A DNA stretch of 64,000 bases from Ilex aquifolium (lineage: Eukaryota > Streptophyta > Magnoliopsida > Aquifoliales > Aquifoliaceae): positions 33,564,093 through 33,628,092 of the forward strand of contig OX637392.1 in assembly GCA_951799425.1 (NCBI GenBank), given 5' to 3'. This document shows, piece by piece, positions 1 to 11,078 of this stretch. A program made the position numbers and the translations under genes. Numbering within the stretch: the stretch's first letter is position 1; each line of letters starts with the position of its first letter. Below the pieces are notes generated by a model, which saw nothing but the letters and a program-made list of their open reading frames with translations, was not told the origin of the DNA and did not search any database.

Positions 1-607
1 AAGAGGTCAGCTTGACGTTGAAGAGTTCCATAAGCAAAGAAATGCTAGGAACTCCGAGTTTATGCTTCTTAAAGATGACTAAGAGGCCTACCATAATGCC
101 ATAGAAGTTGGGAGAGAGCTGGGAAGGGCATACGTTGAAGTGTTGCAGAACAGCCTTGATAAAGGGATGCAGGGGAAAACGAAGACCGTTCTCAAAGGCA
201 GCGAGGAAGAAGCAGACCCTCTTACTCACTTTTTCTACATAGTAGATGGATTTATCTGGGCACCAGGGTTCAACCCCAGGAGGAAAACCATAGCGAGCTT
301 TATACGCTCTCATCAATGCAGGGGCCTCTCTACTATAGCCCACGGATTTGGCATACCTAAAGGCAGCCCCTAAGTATGAAGTTTTTTCTTCAACCCCAAC
401 TCCGCTCACCTTGCCCTTGCCTTTGTCAGGCTTGGGGGGCACGGGAGATGATGTAGAAGGAGGTTCCTCAGTGCCGACCTCGGCTTCCACAGCCTCCGCA
501 CCAGGAAAACTATCAATTTCATCACCTACGTCCCCTAAATCAGTGTCCTCAGACCGATCACCTAGTAGGGAAACAGAAGAACGGGTGGCACCGGAGGAGG
601 CATACAT
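1..607 (-). CDS. Partial antisense ORF of a Tat-type Ty3/gypsy element (PF04195-like domain)
   Basis: An open frame runs without a stop from an ATG at 605-607 to the left window edge, about 202 codons, so the C-terminus is missing. The N-terminal 60 residues are acidic, Ser/Pro-rich and probably disordered. Then come a Tyr/Phe-rich stretch, the segment FPLHPFIKAVLQHFN and the words PSQLSPNFYGIM and GLLVIFKK. This arrangement is typical of the plant family annotated 'putative gypsy type transposon' (PF04195). The LTR to its right (1272-1947) has its PPT and TATA box on the plus strand, so this ORF is antisense to its element. Extra antisense ORFs between pol and the 3' LTR are known in Tat-lineage elements. 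Biochemical function is unknown. Fairly sure of the family, less sure that the protein is still made. Confidence 0.72.
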   Translation of the reverse strand, partial: MYASSGATRSSVSLLGDRSEDTDLGDVGDEIDSFPGAEAVEAEVGTEEPPSTSSPVPPKPDKGKGKVSGVGVEEKTSYLGAAFRYAKSVGYSREAPALMRAYKARYGFPPGVEPWCPDKSIYYVEKVSKRVCFFLAAFENGLRFPLHPFIKAVLQHFNVCPSQLSPNFYGIMVGLLVIFKKHKLGVPSISLLMELFNVKLTS

Positions 608-1253
608 GATTGGGCAAGAAAAGGGAAGATTAAAGGAACGATAAAGAGGGGGACACTAATTAAACTCTCCCTAATAACCCTAGGATCAGCACAGTAGCTC
701 CCAACAGCAAGTAGGTGCACAATGGAGCTCCAATCCACAAAGTAAGGAAGAGGGGGTAGACAACAGTTGTGATTCCAGCAATAAAAGAACTGAAAAGACC
801 AAAAACGTAATAACCACCTCGAACTCGAGGGATCCAGAACAAGGGAAGATGCGAAAAGGGGGCAGGAAGGGCGTACCTAGTTGGGAGAGAGCGACGAACA
901 ACAATCCGGGGCCAAATCAAGGGGGAAAGCACTGCGAGTCCTCGAATCGAACACAGAAAAACCGATTTTGAGCAAGAATCAGAAAGCTTCGAGACAGAGA
1001 GTCAAGAATTCGCAAAGGTAAGAAGTTCGAAGAACAAAAAAGAAGATTAACAGTGGAAAGAAGCGGTTCAGGTAGCCGTTTGGGTATTTAAAGCTTAAGG
1101 GACGTGGGCTGAAACGTGCGCGGGAATTGAGGAGAGTCATGAGTGCTGCAAACTATCAAAAGGCTTCGGTCATGTGTGAAGCCAAGGGTTGCCACGTACG
1201 GATCTAGCTCGATTTGAGGAAGCAGTTCAGCCCCTGCCTAAGCTAACTTAAGG
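608..1253. other. Untranslated region between antisense ORF and 3' LTR
   Basis: About 650 bp with no convincing coding content. The short minus-strand frames at 660-932 lack recognisable domains. The stretch most likely holds the 5' leader and promoter of the antisense ORF. GA-rich and ACGT-containing words are frequent. Confidence 0.5.
1085..1110 (-). promoter_or_regulatory. Candidate promoter of the antisense ORF
   Basis: On the minus strand a TATA-like TTTAAATA (1085-1092) lies about 480 bp upstream of the antisense ATG, with the ACGT-core word CCACGTCCC (1101-1109) just upstream of it. More ACGT cores follow at about 1114 and 1193. Placement fits a class II promoter reading towards the antisense ORF. 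This is inferred from motifs only. Confidence 0.4.
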
Positions 1254-1271
1254 CAAAGGCTGGGGGGCAAC
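1254..1271 (+). other. Polypurine tract of the Tat-type element
   Basis: The purine-rich AAAGGCTGGGGGGCAAC directly precedes the LTR start TGATGATACC. This is where plus-strand DNA synthesis would be primed, and it fixes the element's orientation as plus. Confidence 0.65.
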
Positions 1272-1947
1272 TGATGATACCTAAAAAGAGCCCAAGCCTC
1301 AGCTCGGGAAATGAGCTCAGCATGGGAGGTCAGGAAAAACCAGCAGAGCTCATCCAGTCGAAATCAGAGCTCCCCACAGTAAAAACAAAATAGGGAACAA
1401 CAAGACAATAACAAATACCTCCAGAGCAATAACCAAGCTGGATTCAAGGCATGAGATTCGTAGAAGATTGAGATCCTCTCAGAAGATTGAGAAGGATCCC
1501 ACGATAGGAGGCAGAGATTTCGAGATAGAGTCCATTGATCCAGGCAAAAGGAGTTTAGGTAACCCCGGAACGGAGGAGAGTAGAGGGGAGAAAATCCCTC
1601 CATTATAGGAAGTAAAATCGGATTAGAGGTAAGCAAGAGGCTATAAAAGGGGAGCAAGCCTCCATTGAGAGGCAGTAGAGCCACGAAGAACCCTAACTCC
1701 TCTCTGACTACATTGTAACAGATTCAATACCATCAATAAGAAGATAGGAGCTATAGGCTCCATTCCAGAGTGGACTAGTCGAGCTCAGGCCGGTGAACCA
1801 CTATAATTCTGTTGTGTTATCTCCCCATCCTCAATTCCCCTAAGCATAAACCAGCATTGCCTGACACGAGCCTCGTAGCTCGGACACCACTCTTAACTCT
1901 ACGCATATCTGACCTCTAGTTCATTCTCGGTAGATTTACACCATCAT
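1272..1947 (+). repeat. 3' LTR of a Tat-type Ty3/gypsy retrotransposon
   Basis: The 676 bp block begins TGATGATACC and ends ACACCATCA, so its ends are TGATG/CATCA. A plus-strand TATA box CTATAAAAGG lies at 1641-1650, about 370 bp in, followed by an AATAAGAAG polyadenylation-like word. PPT, TATA and LTR order all agree with plus orientation. Only one LTR is inside the window, so identity with a partner copy cannot be tested. The right target duplication would be TATAT at 1948-1952. Confidence 0.7.
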
Positions 1948-3188
1948 ATATATATATATAAAATTTCAACAAAAGTGAAATTTTTTTGATTGACCATTAT
2001 GTCCTTATTAAAAAGGTAAAAAACATATCTTTATGTATTTAATTATCCATTATTAATTAAATATGCAAATGACCCTTCATATATTCTCATTTTCATAGTT
2101 ATTTGTTTATATTATTATGTTACATTATATTAAATGCATATTTCACCCTTGAACAATTGTACAATACTACTTCTGTAACCACTCCTGCCACTCAACTAGC
2201 TATTGATTCATATGCTTCTTATGGTGTAGTCGGTTTCCATTTTAATTGATTAAATTGGGGACCTCACAAATTCTGAGAATAAATACTCAATTGATAGTTG
2301 CCCTTACAGATTCTGAGAATAAATATTCAATTGATTACATACCTTGCAAATTCTGAATATTTCAGGGTAAATATTTAATCACGTAAAATGTACTACTATG
2401 TGAATTGTCTTCTTTGTTTCGTCACCGACCCGTTGCACTTTAATTTCTTTCACTTTCTATGTATGCTTGTGTATTCTCTGTGTGCACATGTGGGTTTCCT
2501 ATCTTTGTTTTAGCATTTCGTTTATCTCTTCTAATTAGGTTTGTGCATTTTGACAGTGAAGAACACCCACCATCTAAGAGTGACAAGATTTTTGACCACG
2601 AGAATCCGAAATGAGGTATGGCCAAAATTTTTAGAATTTTCTTGGATAAATGTTAGGTGACTATGGTGGATTTGGGGAATGTAGAGCTTGGGAATTTAGT
2701 GGCTTTGCTTTGATTATTTTGGTGAAACTGGAATCAATCTTCGAAGGCAGCCACTTCTCACAAATGTTTACTCCTTTGATCTCAAGGGTGGTTCTCATGG
2801 CACTCTAACAGCGTAAATTTCTTAGTTTCACCAGCTTCATATATTGGTCCCATTGTTTAACTTTGTGTTGTTCCCTTTTCGGTCATATGATAGATGGGTT
2901 CAACATGCATGATTTGACAAAGAATTTTTGGTGATGGTTGGTGGCTATAAGGGTAACCGTGGTTTCAATTCTTTAGCAGTTCATCTGATTAATTGTTAGT
3001 GTCCATTACTAATATAAATATGCATAGGTAGTTCTAGCAGCACAAACCTACAACAAATTTATCATTTATACGATTTAGTGTGTTGTTATTAATTGATAAT
3101 GTTGTGTACTTAACCATTGATGGAGTGAACATTTAGTTGGTTCTAATTCTTATAAACTTAATATTATCTGACATAATCGTGTTACAAG
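1948..3188. other. AT-rich non-coding DNA, possibly the interior of a Helitron-like element
   Basis: No ORF or domain is recognisable. A TATATATA run is followed by a poly-T patch and the phrase GACCATTATGTCCTTATT, a style common near Helitron 5' ends in plants. Together with the 3' terminus at 9078-9104 this may be one non-autonomous element opened by the LINE. The 5' end itself is not resolved. Confidence 0.3.
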
Positions 3189-4186
3189 TTTTTTTTTTTT
3201 TTTTGGAGAACCTCGACGGTGCGAGGGAATTTTATTAATTAAAAATTAAATTACGCCTAGTTAGAGGGGACGTATATACCTTACCCCTCGATGCAATTTA
3301 ATTACATAAATAAAATAAAAAACAAAATGCATGCTTGATACAAATAATAATGAAAAAAAGCGAGCCTAGGCATATTGCTTAAACTAAATGGTAGCAGCTG
3401 AAAGAGCATTTAAGCAAGCATGTCAGCTAAGAGAGGGAGCTGAGGGAACGACCTGAAAGGATTTTCAGGTTGCAAGCACGAGCTTCGAGCAGGGTAAGCT
3501 AAGGACTGATGAGCTGAGAGCATGCTTAAAGGATTGATAAGGCAGCTGATAAGGCAGATCTGATCTGGGAAGACATTCAGTCTGATAAGGTAACTGAAAT
3601 GACTCCTAATACGAGACTGAGAGGGCAACTGATAAGGAATTCCAGAAGACATCTTGATAGCCCTTTGTTAGGCAGATGGATAGTCTCAGACGAAACATAG
3701 GAGATCTCTGAAAAAAAAAACAAAATGCTCCCAAGAGAATCCTGTAAAGAGAGAGAACATCTTGGTGGAAAAGATGAGAAAAGTGAGAATCCTTTGAGTG
3801 CAAATCCAGAATAAACTCGAAAGTCTGCATATAACTTCGATGGAAGAAGAAGTCCTCCTCCTTTGAGCAATGCAGAAGATGAATATCCATCAAAGCTTCC
3901 AAGAAGTCTGACCAGATAAGAAGACCGATCTTAAGGAATGCATGAGGCAATGGAGAAGAAGAATATCTAGCAAGACTGTAAAAATAGAGGTATTTAGTAA
4001 TTCCCCAATCTTGTGTTTGAATATCTGATATCCTGAGCATTGAAACTGAGCATGTTGCTGAGTATATGAGCATGAATTGAGCCTGGAAACTGTGCATGTT
4101 GTTGAATATATGAGGCCTTGAATGTGTTGTTGCTTCCACCAAGAGATATATCCAGTAGCCTTGGCATACATAATATGTATTGTCCA

Positions 4187-4820
4187 TTATGTTAACCTTA
4201 TAAAACGCTTCCTTAAATTGCGCATATTTCTGGAGTCCTGTTGCATCAGCAATCTAGTATAAACTGGTAGATCTTTAGTGGAATCATAGATAAATGACCC
4301 CCTATCAGTGACCCCTTTATTTGCCAACGAATTAGCAACCATATTCCCCTCACGATAAGTATGTAGAATGTCAAATGTAAGGCCCTGTAAAATAGAATGA
4401 ATTTGGTCAAAGAGAGTCCAAAATTTCCACGATACTTTGAACCTTTGTTTTACCATATCCACCAGAAGCTTCGAGTTAGTCTCAATAACAAACGAATAAT
4501 CTTGAATGCCATACTCCTTGATCAGATTAAGACCATTCAGTAAAGCCCTGATCTCTGCCTCCATATTAGTGCATATTCCATAGAAATAAGAACTTGCAAG
4601 AACCATCTGGCCATCTGTATTTCTTAATACTGCCCCTCTTCCAGAAAGTCCAGGATTCCCCTCTATGTTGGAAAGTAGAATCCATAGGTAGAGAATGTTG
4701 TATTATTTTCCATCCCACTAGCTGAGCACTGGGAGGCACATGTTGTTTCCACACAGTAGCCGCTAGAACATTGACTGAGCCTTCAGTCCTTACAATATGC
4801 CATGCAAATTTCACCGTGAA
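4187..4820 (-). pseudogene. LINE RNase H domain (decayed)
   Basis: The minus-strand frame at 4187-4606 carries the back half of a plant LINE RNase H (RVT_3 type): MEAEIRALLNGLNL contains the catalytic Glu, VIETNSKLLVDMV occupies the third acidic position, and YREGNMVANSLANKG occupies the last. In both of the last two positions the usual Asp is Asn (ETNS for ETDS, VANS for VADS), which should abolish metal-dependent cleavage. The upstream frame at 4566-4814 holds the WKQHVPPSAQLVGWKI lead-in, so a frameshift separates the two. Downstream is the 3' UTR. Family assignment is firm and function is lost. Confidence 0.8.
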
Positions 4821-5000
4821 TTGCCCTAATGGGGAGTGCTTCCAAATGAGCCTATCTTGAACAGAATTTAACTATAACTGAATTGAGTAAACCTCCTTTA
4901 ACAAGTGAGAATCTAATGTATGATGGACCCTTTCCAGATCCCAATGGCCATTCCCATATAAGTCAGCTAGTTTTGGAAAGAAGGATGGTTTGACAAAGTT

Positions 5001-6992
5001 TCATAGAATTAATGGACCCAGACCAGTCCAATTGTCACACCAGAAATCCACTGTGCATCCTGACCCAATAATCATTCGAGTATATGTCACCACCAGTTCA
5101 AACCATGGGGCTAGCTCTCTGTATCCTCTGAGATGACTTTGTGCTGAGGTATCCAATAAGTGCCTATTCCCCATAAACTTTCCAGCAAAAATCCTTGACC
5201 ATAGTGTAGCTTTATTCATTAAGTGACAGGCCTACTTCATTCTGAAGGCAAATTGCATATCTTCAAACTTTCTTATTCCCAAACCTCCCTCTTCTTTGGG
5301 CATGGTGATAGCTTTCCAAGAACACCAATGTCTTCTTTTAGTATTCTGCTTACCAGACCAAAAAAAGCTAGATATTGCAGAATTAAGTTTACCAATAATC
5401 CCCTTAGGTAGATTCATTGAAGCCATTATATGAATAGGGATTGAATTCAAGACTGACTGAAAGCAGCTTCCCATACTAACCCTGCAATTTTTCTTGTATT
5501 TTCCTTAACAAATCCTCATAGTGAATTAATTTGACGCTACCCTTTATAATTGGGCAACCTAAATAAGTTAGTGGGCAAGACATAAGTGGGATATGAGTTA
5601 TTTGGGATAACTGATTCTTTCTATGCAGAGAGATTCTATTAGAACAAAACAAGGAGCTCTTTTGTGTATTCACCAACTACCCTGATGAGGCCTCATACCT
5701 CTTCACAAAATTCAAAAGATTCTTCATTAACTTCTTATGACCTCTCAAGGAGATAAGGGTGTCATCTGCAAATAGCAGATGTGATAAGGGGAAGGAACCT
5801 CTACCAGTATGGTAATATTTTACCAACTTCTACTAAAAAAATTGCTTTAAGCCTCTACTCAATACCTCTTCTACTCAATACCTCTTCTACAATGATAAAC
5901 AGGCTGGGAGATAATGGATCCCCTTGTCTAAGCCCTCTAGACTTTGGAAAAAATCCATGTCTTACACCATTAATAGTTAAGGAAACAAATTGATTATGAA
6001 GACAATTAGAAACAATATCCAAAAACCTTTTTGAAAACCCAAAGCAACTCAAAGTGATCTTAAAAAAATCCCATTCTAGTCTGTCAAAGGCTTTCATCAT
6101 ATCTAGCTTAACAATAGCATTACCAGTTTCAACCTTCCTATCAATTTCATTGACCATAAGTTGAGCAAGGGCTATACTATCACCAATGCTTCTACCTTTC
6201 ACAAACCCCTGTTGTTCATCCGAAATAATCCTAGGCAGCAAAGCACTTAACTTGGAAGACATAATCTTAGTAAATGTCTTGTAAAGAAAATTACACAAGC
6301 TTATAGGCCTGAACTCTGCAAAGGATGAGGGTTTCTCAGTTTTGGGGATCAAGACCAATAAAGTGGCATTAACAGATCTAGGAACTTCTTCTCTTTCCAT
6401 GAAAAAAATTGTAGCCTTCAACAAATCAAACTTAATAATATCCCAGGCAGATTGGAAGAATTGGCCAGAAAACCCATCAGGTCCAGGTGCACTATAAACT
6501 GACATAGAAAATAAACCCCCTTCAACTCCTCAAGTGTGACTAGAGAAGTAAGCGTAAGATTCTCCTCAACTGTCACTAGTTTTGGAATACAAGAAAACAA
6601 TTCGTCATCCACCTTATGAGGCTGAGATTTATACAAATCTGTAAAAAATTATACTCCACAATCTACAATTTCTGGTTCATCTTCCACCCATTGATTTTCT
6701 GAATTTTAATTTTGACCAATCTATACCTTACAACTTTGCTCTTAGCAAGTGCATGAAATAGCTTAGTATTTCTCTCTCCCTCTAATGTCCATTTTATATT
6801 AGCTATCTGCCTCCAAAAAATTTCTTCTATTTTTAGGGCCTTCTCCAAATCAGCTTTTACCTCCATTAAAACTTGAGAATTAATCATGGAATCATCTCTC
6901 TCAAACTTCTCTTCTGCTCTAACCAATTTCATCTCCAAAGCTTTAATATTCTCGAAGACAGTTCCAGAAGTTTCCTTGTTCCATCTTCTCAA
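5001..6992 (-). pseudogene. LINE reverse transcriptase region (decayed)
   Basis: Minus-strand frames at 6663-6992, 5855-6505, 5476-5676, 5232-5474 and 5001-5219 form one broken ORF2. Seen in order: a linker with WTLEGERNTKLFH; the RT fingers and palm with SAPGPDGFSGQF, FRPISLCNFLYK, DEQQGFVKGRSI, KLDMMKAFDRLEWDF and RGLRQGDPLSP; then FADD, the catalytic motif, at 5761-5772 in another frame; then LTYLGCPI, WSGKQNTKRRHWCSW and the C-terminal WSRIFAGKF region. These are standard non-LTR RT blocks of the plant L1 type. The catalytic DD survives, but frameshifts near 5850, 5700 and 5475, plus stops, rule out a working enzyme. A short duplicated CCTCTTCTACTCAATA at 5853-5884 sits at one break. Confidence 0.85.
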
Positions 6993-6999
6993 GTGAAGA

Positions 7000-7270
7000 A
7001 TACTAACCTGACCAACTACTATTCACCAGCTACAGAAAACCAGGATGCTCCACCCACATATTTTGAAATTTAAAATATGAAATTCTTGGTGCATTAACAG
7101 CTTCAGAAAACTTCACCACCAATGGACAGTGATCAGACTACCCCCTCCCAGCATGCTCCACTATAGTATTCAAAAATATTTCCTTCGACCTTTTTAGCAG
7201 AACCCCTGGGTGGTTGGAAAAGCTACAATAGTTGCCAGATGAAGACTTCCCTTATAGGAAACAGGTAACC
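7000..7270 (-). pseudogene. Remnant of the LINE endonuclease C-terminus
   Basis: Translating the minus strand gives, in different frames, the lead-in to a GRGSDHCPLVV-like segment and the following VNAPRISYFKFQNMW. The SDH-type motif and the downstream hydrophobic stretch are typical of the end of an apurinic-type endonuclease domain in LINE ORF2. Homology fades beyond about 7250, which I take as the 5' truncation point. Confidence 0.6.
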
Positions 7271-9077
7271 TTGTACTACTAAAACCATTCCTTGGTATAC
7301 TCTGATTTACTAGTCTTATGCCCCGTCCTCCTGTTCACCTTTGTTGCTTGCTTATCTAGGTTTGGCATTTGTTCATTTTTTTCTTTTTTTGCACAATTAC
7401 CCATTGGATGCTTCAGCACTTCAATCTTTGCTCATGAGGATACCTCCTTCTGTTTCATTTTTTCTGACACACAAATGGCTGCATGCCAGTGCCTAAAAAT
7501 CATGTAATTGCCAAGCTCTACTAAAGTAGAATTCTACAGATTTTAGTTGGCTTACGCACAATTTGGATGCATTTTCCTACATTGGTTGTCTCTTTCACAC
7601 TATTATATGGACTATTTTTGGGCATATTTATATCATGCTTGAATTCTTATGCAGTGTTAATAGTTTTTGCTCTTGGACGGCCATGGGTCTGTCTTGCTCT
7701 CTAATACATGTTGCATTGAATTTTCTGTTTTTTGTTTTGATTGGGTAGTGTTGATGTTGGTTCAAGATAAAGCATTATTAGGAGGCAAATTATATATGTG
7801 GAGAATTTTCCAATCTTTGTTGCTAGTTTCCACATCTCTAATTTCTTGGTATCTCAATTTTTTTCTTTCTTGTGGTCATCTGTCAAGGTGAAATTTATTA
7901 GATCTACATTTGTTATATCATTAGCTTCAACATTAATACTATTTGGACTACTTTATAACCTATCACATTCATTTGATTGGTAGTAGATCCCAATCATTAT
8001 TGGGGCACCAAGTCAACCCATCAATCATGCGATTCATTAGGTTAGTAAATTAGATCTAAGTAGCATTGCACTAGATTTTGTAATGTGCTAAGAGCATCTC
8101 CAGATTCCAGTCCTTACCCCTTTTTTTAACACAAATTTAAATTTGAGTAAAAGTGGTCTAAAATACTTTTCCAATGTTAGACCCTTACCCATATCAAATA
8201 AAGGAAAACCCTTTTTTAAACCAAAATCAAGGAGACCCTTTTTAAAATTCAAATATATAATGGTGAGATTATACCATCCTTTAAAGATTCAATGGTCATA
8301 TTTTACCATATTTTAAATTTGGGTTTGTCCTCATTTAAATTTAGATTTATCTTCCTTTCAATTTGGGTTTCTCCATTGGAGAGGTCTATACCAAATCAAA
8401 CTTTTTACCCTTTTTTTTTTACTCAAATTTGGGTAAGAGTTTGAGTTTCCATTGGAGATGGTCTAACGTAAAAAAAAAAGGTTTGTTATTGTTTATAGTA
8501 AGGGTTTTTTTGGACATCACATGGATTTTAGAAGGAAAGAAAAGTTCAATGATCTTTGCATGAAATGTGATTTTAAAGATGACATGGGAAAAAATTTCTA
8601 TTGAGGCACTATATTTATTATATCTTGAATAAGTCATCTTTGACAGCATTACATTTTAGGATATTCAATGTTCCATCATCCTTTGCACTGAAATAAGCTC
8701 AAGTCACTATATTTCAGAGGTTACTTGTTGTCTTATTATGTTGATTTATTACTTAAAAATTATGAGCTTCCTTGTTTTCCATGAATCAAATAGGCGAAGA
8801 TTATCCACTTTCATCGTCACACTTTTAGACTTTCAAGTGCTGAAAAGAATCGTTGTGGTTATTGTTAGGGAAGTTGCATTACAGGATAAAGATGAAATTC
8901 AAAATGGTGAGTTTGCATCAAATATTCTTTCTAATAGTACTTTAGATGGTAATTTTTGAGTTTTTTTCTATAGAATGTGATTCTTGACAGATTAAATGAA
9001 AATTTACCGAATATGTTGATTTTATGAAAAGTGACCCATGACTTTAATATGCACATTTCATATTGAAAATAGTTAAC
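7271..9077. other. AT-rich non-coding DNA around a MITE
   Basis: Apart from the MITE at 8092-8464 I see no recognisable gene. The hydrophobic short ORFs at 7292-7983 overlap in several frames and show no conserved domain. The stretch may be the continuation of the DNA at 1948-3188 that the LINE entered. Confidence 0.35.
8092..8464. mobile_element. Tourist-like (PIF/Harbinger) MITE
   Basis: The 373 bp AT-rich unit has terminal inverted repeats GAGCATCTCC (left) and GGAGATGGTC (right, one mismatch when complemented). It is flanked by TAA on both sides (8089-8091 and 8465-8467), matching the three-base TWA duplication of PIF/Harbinger elements. Inside, near-complementary stretches such as AAATTTGAGTAAAAG and ACTCAAATTTGGGTAA suggest a foldback. 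No transposase is present, so it is non-autonomous. Confidence 0.7.
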
Positions 9078-9104
9078 GTGCAACGCACTTGTGCACCAAC
9101 TAGT
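9078..9104 (+). mobile_element. Helitron-like 3' terminus
   Basis: GTGC-AAC-GCAC forms a small hairpin at 9078-9088, followed 11 bases later by CTAG (9100-9103) and then T. A short hairpin just before a CTRR end inserted next to T is the hallmark of Helitron 3' ends. The 5' end (TC after A) is not identified with certainty and no Rep/helicase is visible. Confidence 0.5.
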
Positions 9105-9222
9105 ATTACTAAAAACATCTCTCTATTCCCCCATTGTAAACATTTCTTCATATGATGGAAATGAAGAATATTCCTCAGTTACCTATTTGTAAGATAATTT
9201 TCAGTTAATTGTATTTTGTAAT

Positions 9223-10903
9223 TGATGAATATAGAATATTGGATATCATGTATCTCTTTTGCACCCATATTGTTTGTTTTGTGATGAAAATTGGGGAAAA
9301 TGCTTTCAAACTCATAATTAATGGAGATTCGTGTGATTTTAGGTAAAGAGCAGGTAAAGTCGTGCATAAAGCCTCCCATCAAGTGCTCAAAAGCAATAGG
9401 GAAGAAGTGAATGCTAAACAGATGGCTTGGGACCTCGAGGAACTAAGGAAATCCCAAAACAGGACAAAACCTACCAGTAAAAGTCAATCAAAACCTACCG
9501 GTAGAAAATGTTACTGGAATTCTTCTACCTCAGCCATGCAAAAACCTATCAACATAAAATCTTACTGGAAAAAAACCTACTGGTAGGTTTTCTTACGTTC
9601 TACCGGGAGTTTTTGCCCAGTTTTGCCAGATACCTACTCACATGACTCCATCTACTCTGGGGGCCCACCTCTTGTCATCCAAACCATACCTTGACATATT
9701 TGACATCCCATGATGCTCTCCTAACCCCTAAAGTCAGATTTCAAGTGAGAGAGAAAGGGGAAGCAAGAGAGACAAGAGGGGTGGTTGCGAAAGCATGGGA
9801 GGAGCATGCTTGGCATGTTTTTTCTTGTTCAAGTGTCCAACCTCTCCCCACTCATTGAAACTCAGTTCACACAGGCTAAGGGAGGAGGGATGGACTAAGA
9901 ATTATCAAGTCTTACACCATTATTCAGTTTTACATGTTTTTAGAGAGAGAAGCTCTAAGGTAGAAGATGAAGTTTTAGAGATAGAAAGTTGGGTCTTTAC
10001 ATTTCCTTCACCATTTTCATTATAGTAACCTTTATTCTTCTTGTAATCTTTCCTCTTTCACTCTAAAATATTTTACTCAAGTTGTAATCCAGCTTAGTTA
10101 AGTGTTCTAGCATTTCCATTTCTACATTTGGGTATTTTGTCTTCAATCTTTGTATTTTGGGTATGAATGAATTTGCTCTTGTAGTTTAAACCTTTTCTTG
10201 CATCAATACAAGTTTCATGCTTCATTTCATTACCATGTTTCTTTACATTTTTTTTGTTCTTGCTTTTACTATGAGTAGCTAGACTTTTAGTTGGCTAATC
10301 CAAGGGGAAGTTCCTCTTGGGTATGTGCAATCAACTCTCTTTTATTTTTTCTTGTAGTGTAAAGTGTTTGGTTTGACTAGATTGAGTGCGGACGTGGGTG
10401 TGGGCTCTTGATATACCGTAGACTTGTCTCAGGGTATGCTTTTGTCCACCACATCCACATTAGTCCCTCACTTGCTACGAATCAATCAAACACCGAGACA
10501 CAATTGGTTGAATGAATTGAATCAATTTGGCATTCCCATTGGAATGACCTCTATGGATTAGCCAACCTTGCTTTATTACATATTTCTCAAAACACAACTC
10601 ATCAAAACACAATTCACATGACTTTTCAATTTTTATTTCTTTACAAATCACCCTTCAAAGCATTTTACATTTCCTTCCCTGAGGAGACGACCTTGGAATA
10701 CACATTCCAAGTAAAACACAACATTACAAGTCTCTCTACGCTTGGGGAGCACTTTTGCACACACACACACTTTTTTTTTCATCCACACGATTTTTCCCAT
10801 TTCTTGCATGGAACCCGAGGGAGAGTGACACTCATCAACTTCTATAAGTCATATACACATAATCCGGGTTCGTCTTTGGAGATTAGAGAAAACATATCAA
10901 GCA
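9223..10903 (+). repeat. 5' LTR of Athila-1
   Basis: The 1681 bp block starts TGATGAATAT and ends ATATCAAGCA, four bases before the primer-binding site. Its first part matches 20583-20952 over more than 300 bp. It contains a palindrome-rich array at 9466-9620. The ending GGGTTCGTCTTTGGAG just before the PBS is the U5 region. No obvious TATA box. Confidence 0.85.
9466..9620 (+). repeat. CTACCGGTAG-type palindrome array in the Athila-1 LTR
   Basis: Words AAAACCTACCAGTA, AAAACCTACCGGTAGAAA, AAAACCTATCAACA, AAACCTACTGGTAGGTTTT and TTCTACCGGGAG recur at about 25-50 bp spacing. Each is a full or decayed version of the palindrome CTACCGGTAG, flanked by A-runs on the left and T-runs on the right. 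The 3' LTR has its own diverged set at 20790-20950. Confidence 0.75.
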
Positions 10904-10907
10904 TTTT

Positions 10908-10925
10908 TGGCGCCGTCGTTGGGGA
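10908..10925 (+). other. Athila-type primer-binding site
   Basis: TGGCGCCGTCGTTGGGGA lies four bases after the LTR end. It closely matches the TGGCGCCGTTGCCGGGGA of Athila elements, which is present exactly in Athila-2 in this window. Confidence 0.9.
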
Positions 10926-10960
10926 AGGCTAAGCGTTGAATTCGAAGGTGATTTGGGGCA

Positions 10961-10992
10961 ATGGAGGTAAGTCCCGTGATTCTCATCACGGG
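10961..10992 (+). promoter_or_regulatory. Leader splice-donor-like site and 8-bp hairpin
   Basis: ATGGAG|GTAAGT at 10961-10972 is a perfect plant 5' splice-site consensus. Immediately after it CCCGTGAT (10973-10980) pairs with ATCACGGG (10985-10992) across a TCTC loop. A donor plus stem-loop between PBS and gag resembles the leader of retroviruses that make spliced subgenomic RNA. The role is inferred. Confidence 0.45.
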
Positions 10993-11078
10993 CCTAGGTA
11001 CATTGCTCCTTTGTACATACTTGCGTATTTTCTTTCTTTCAATTCCCCCCTCCAAGAAATGAAGGAAATAATCTCCCT

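Larger units (their letters stand above)
3189..7270 (-). mobile_element. 5'-truncated L1-type LINE with RNase H
   Basis: On the minus strand the order is endonuclease tail (about 7250-7000), linker, reverse transcriptase (about 6500-5480), C-terminal region, RNase H (about 4820-4187), a roughly 1 kb 3' UTR and a poly(A) tail, seen as the T-run at 3189-3204. TTAATAAAATTC near 3226-3240 contains a polyadenylation signal. The domain order matches plant L1 elements with a C-terminal RNase H. ORF1 and most of the endonuclease are missing, as expected from incomplete reverse transcription. I found no clear target duplication, so the 5' limit is approximate. Several frameshifts show it is dead. Confidence 0.85.

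Noticed and set aside
3606..4187. A 193-codon minus-strand ORF as a real gene
   Set aside because: It lies in the 3' UTR of the LINE, overlaps other frames and shows no conserved domain or sensible composition.
7292..7983. Possible membrane-protein gene from overlapping hydrophobic short ORFs
   Set aside because: Hydrophobicity comes from T-rich DNA. The frames overlap and nothing resembles a known family.
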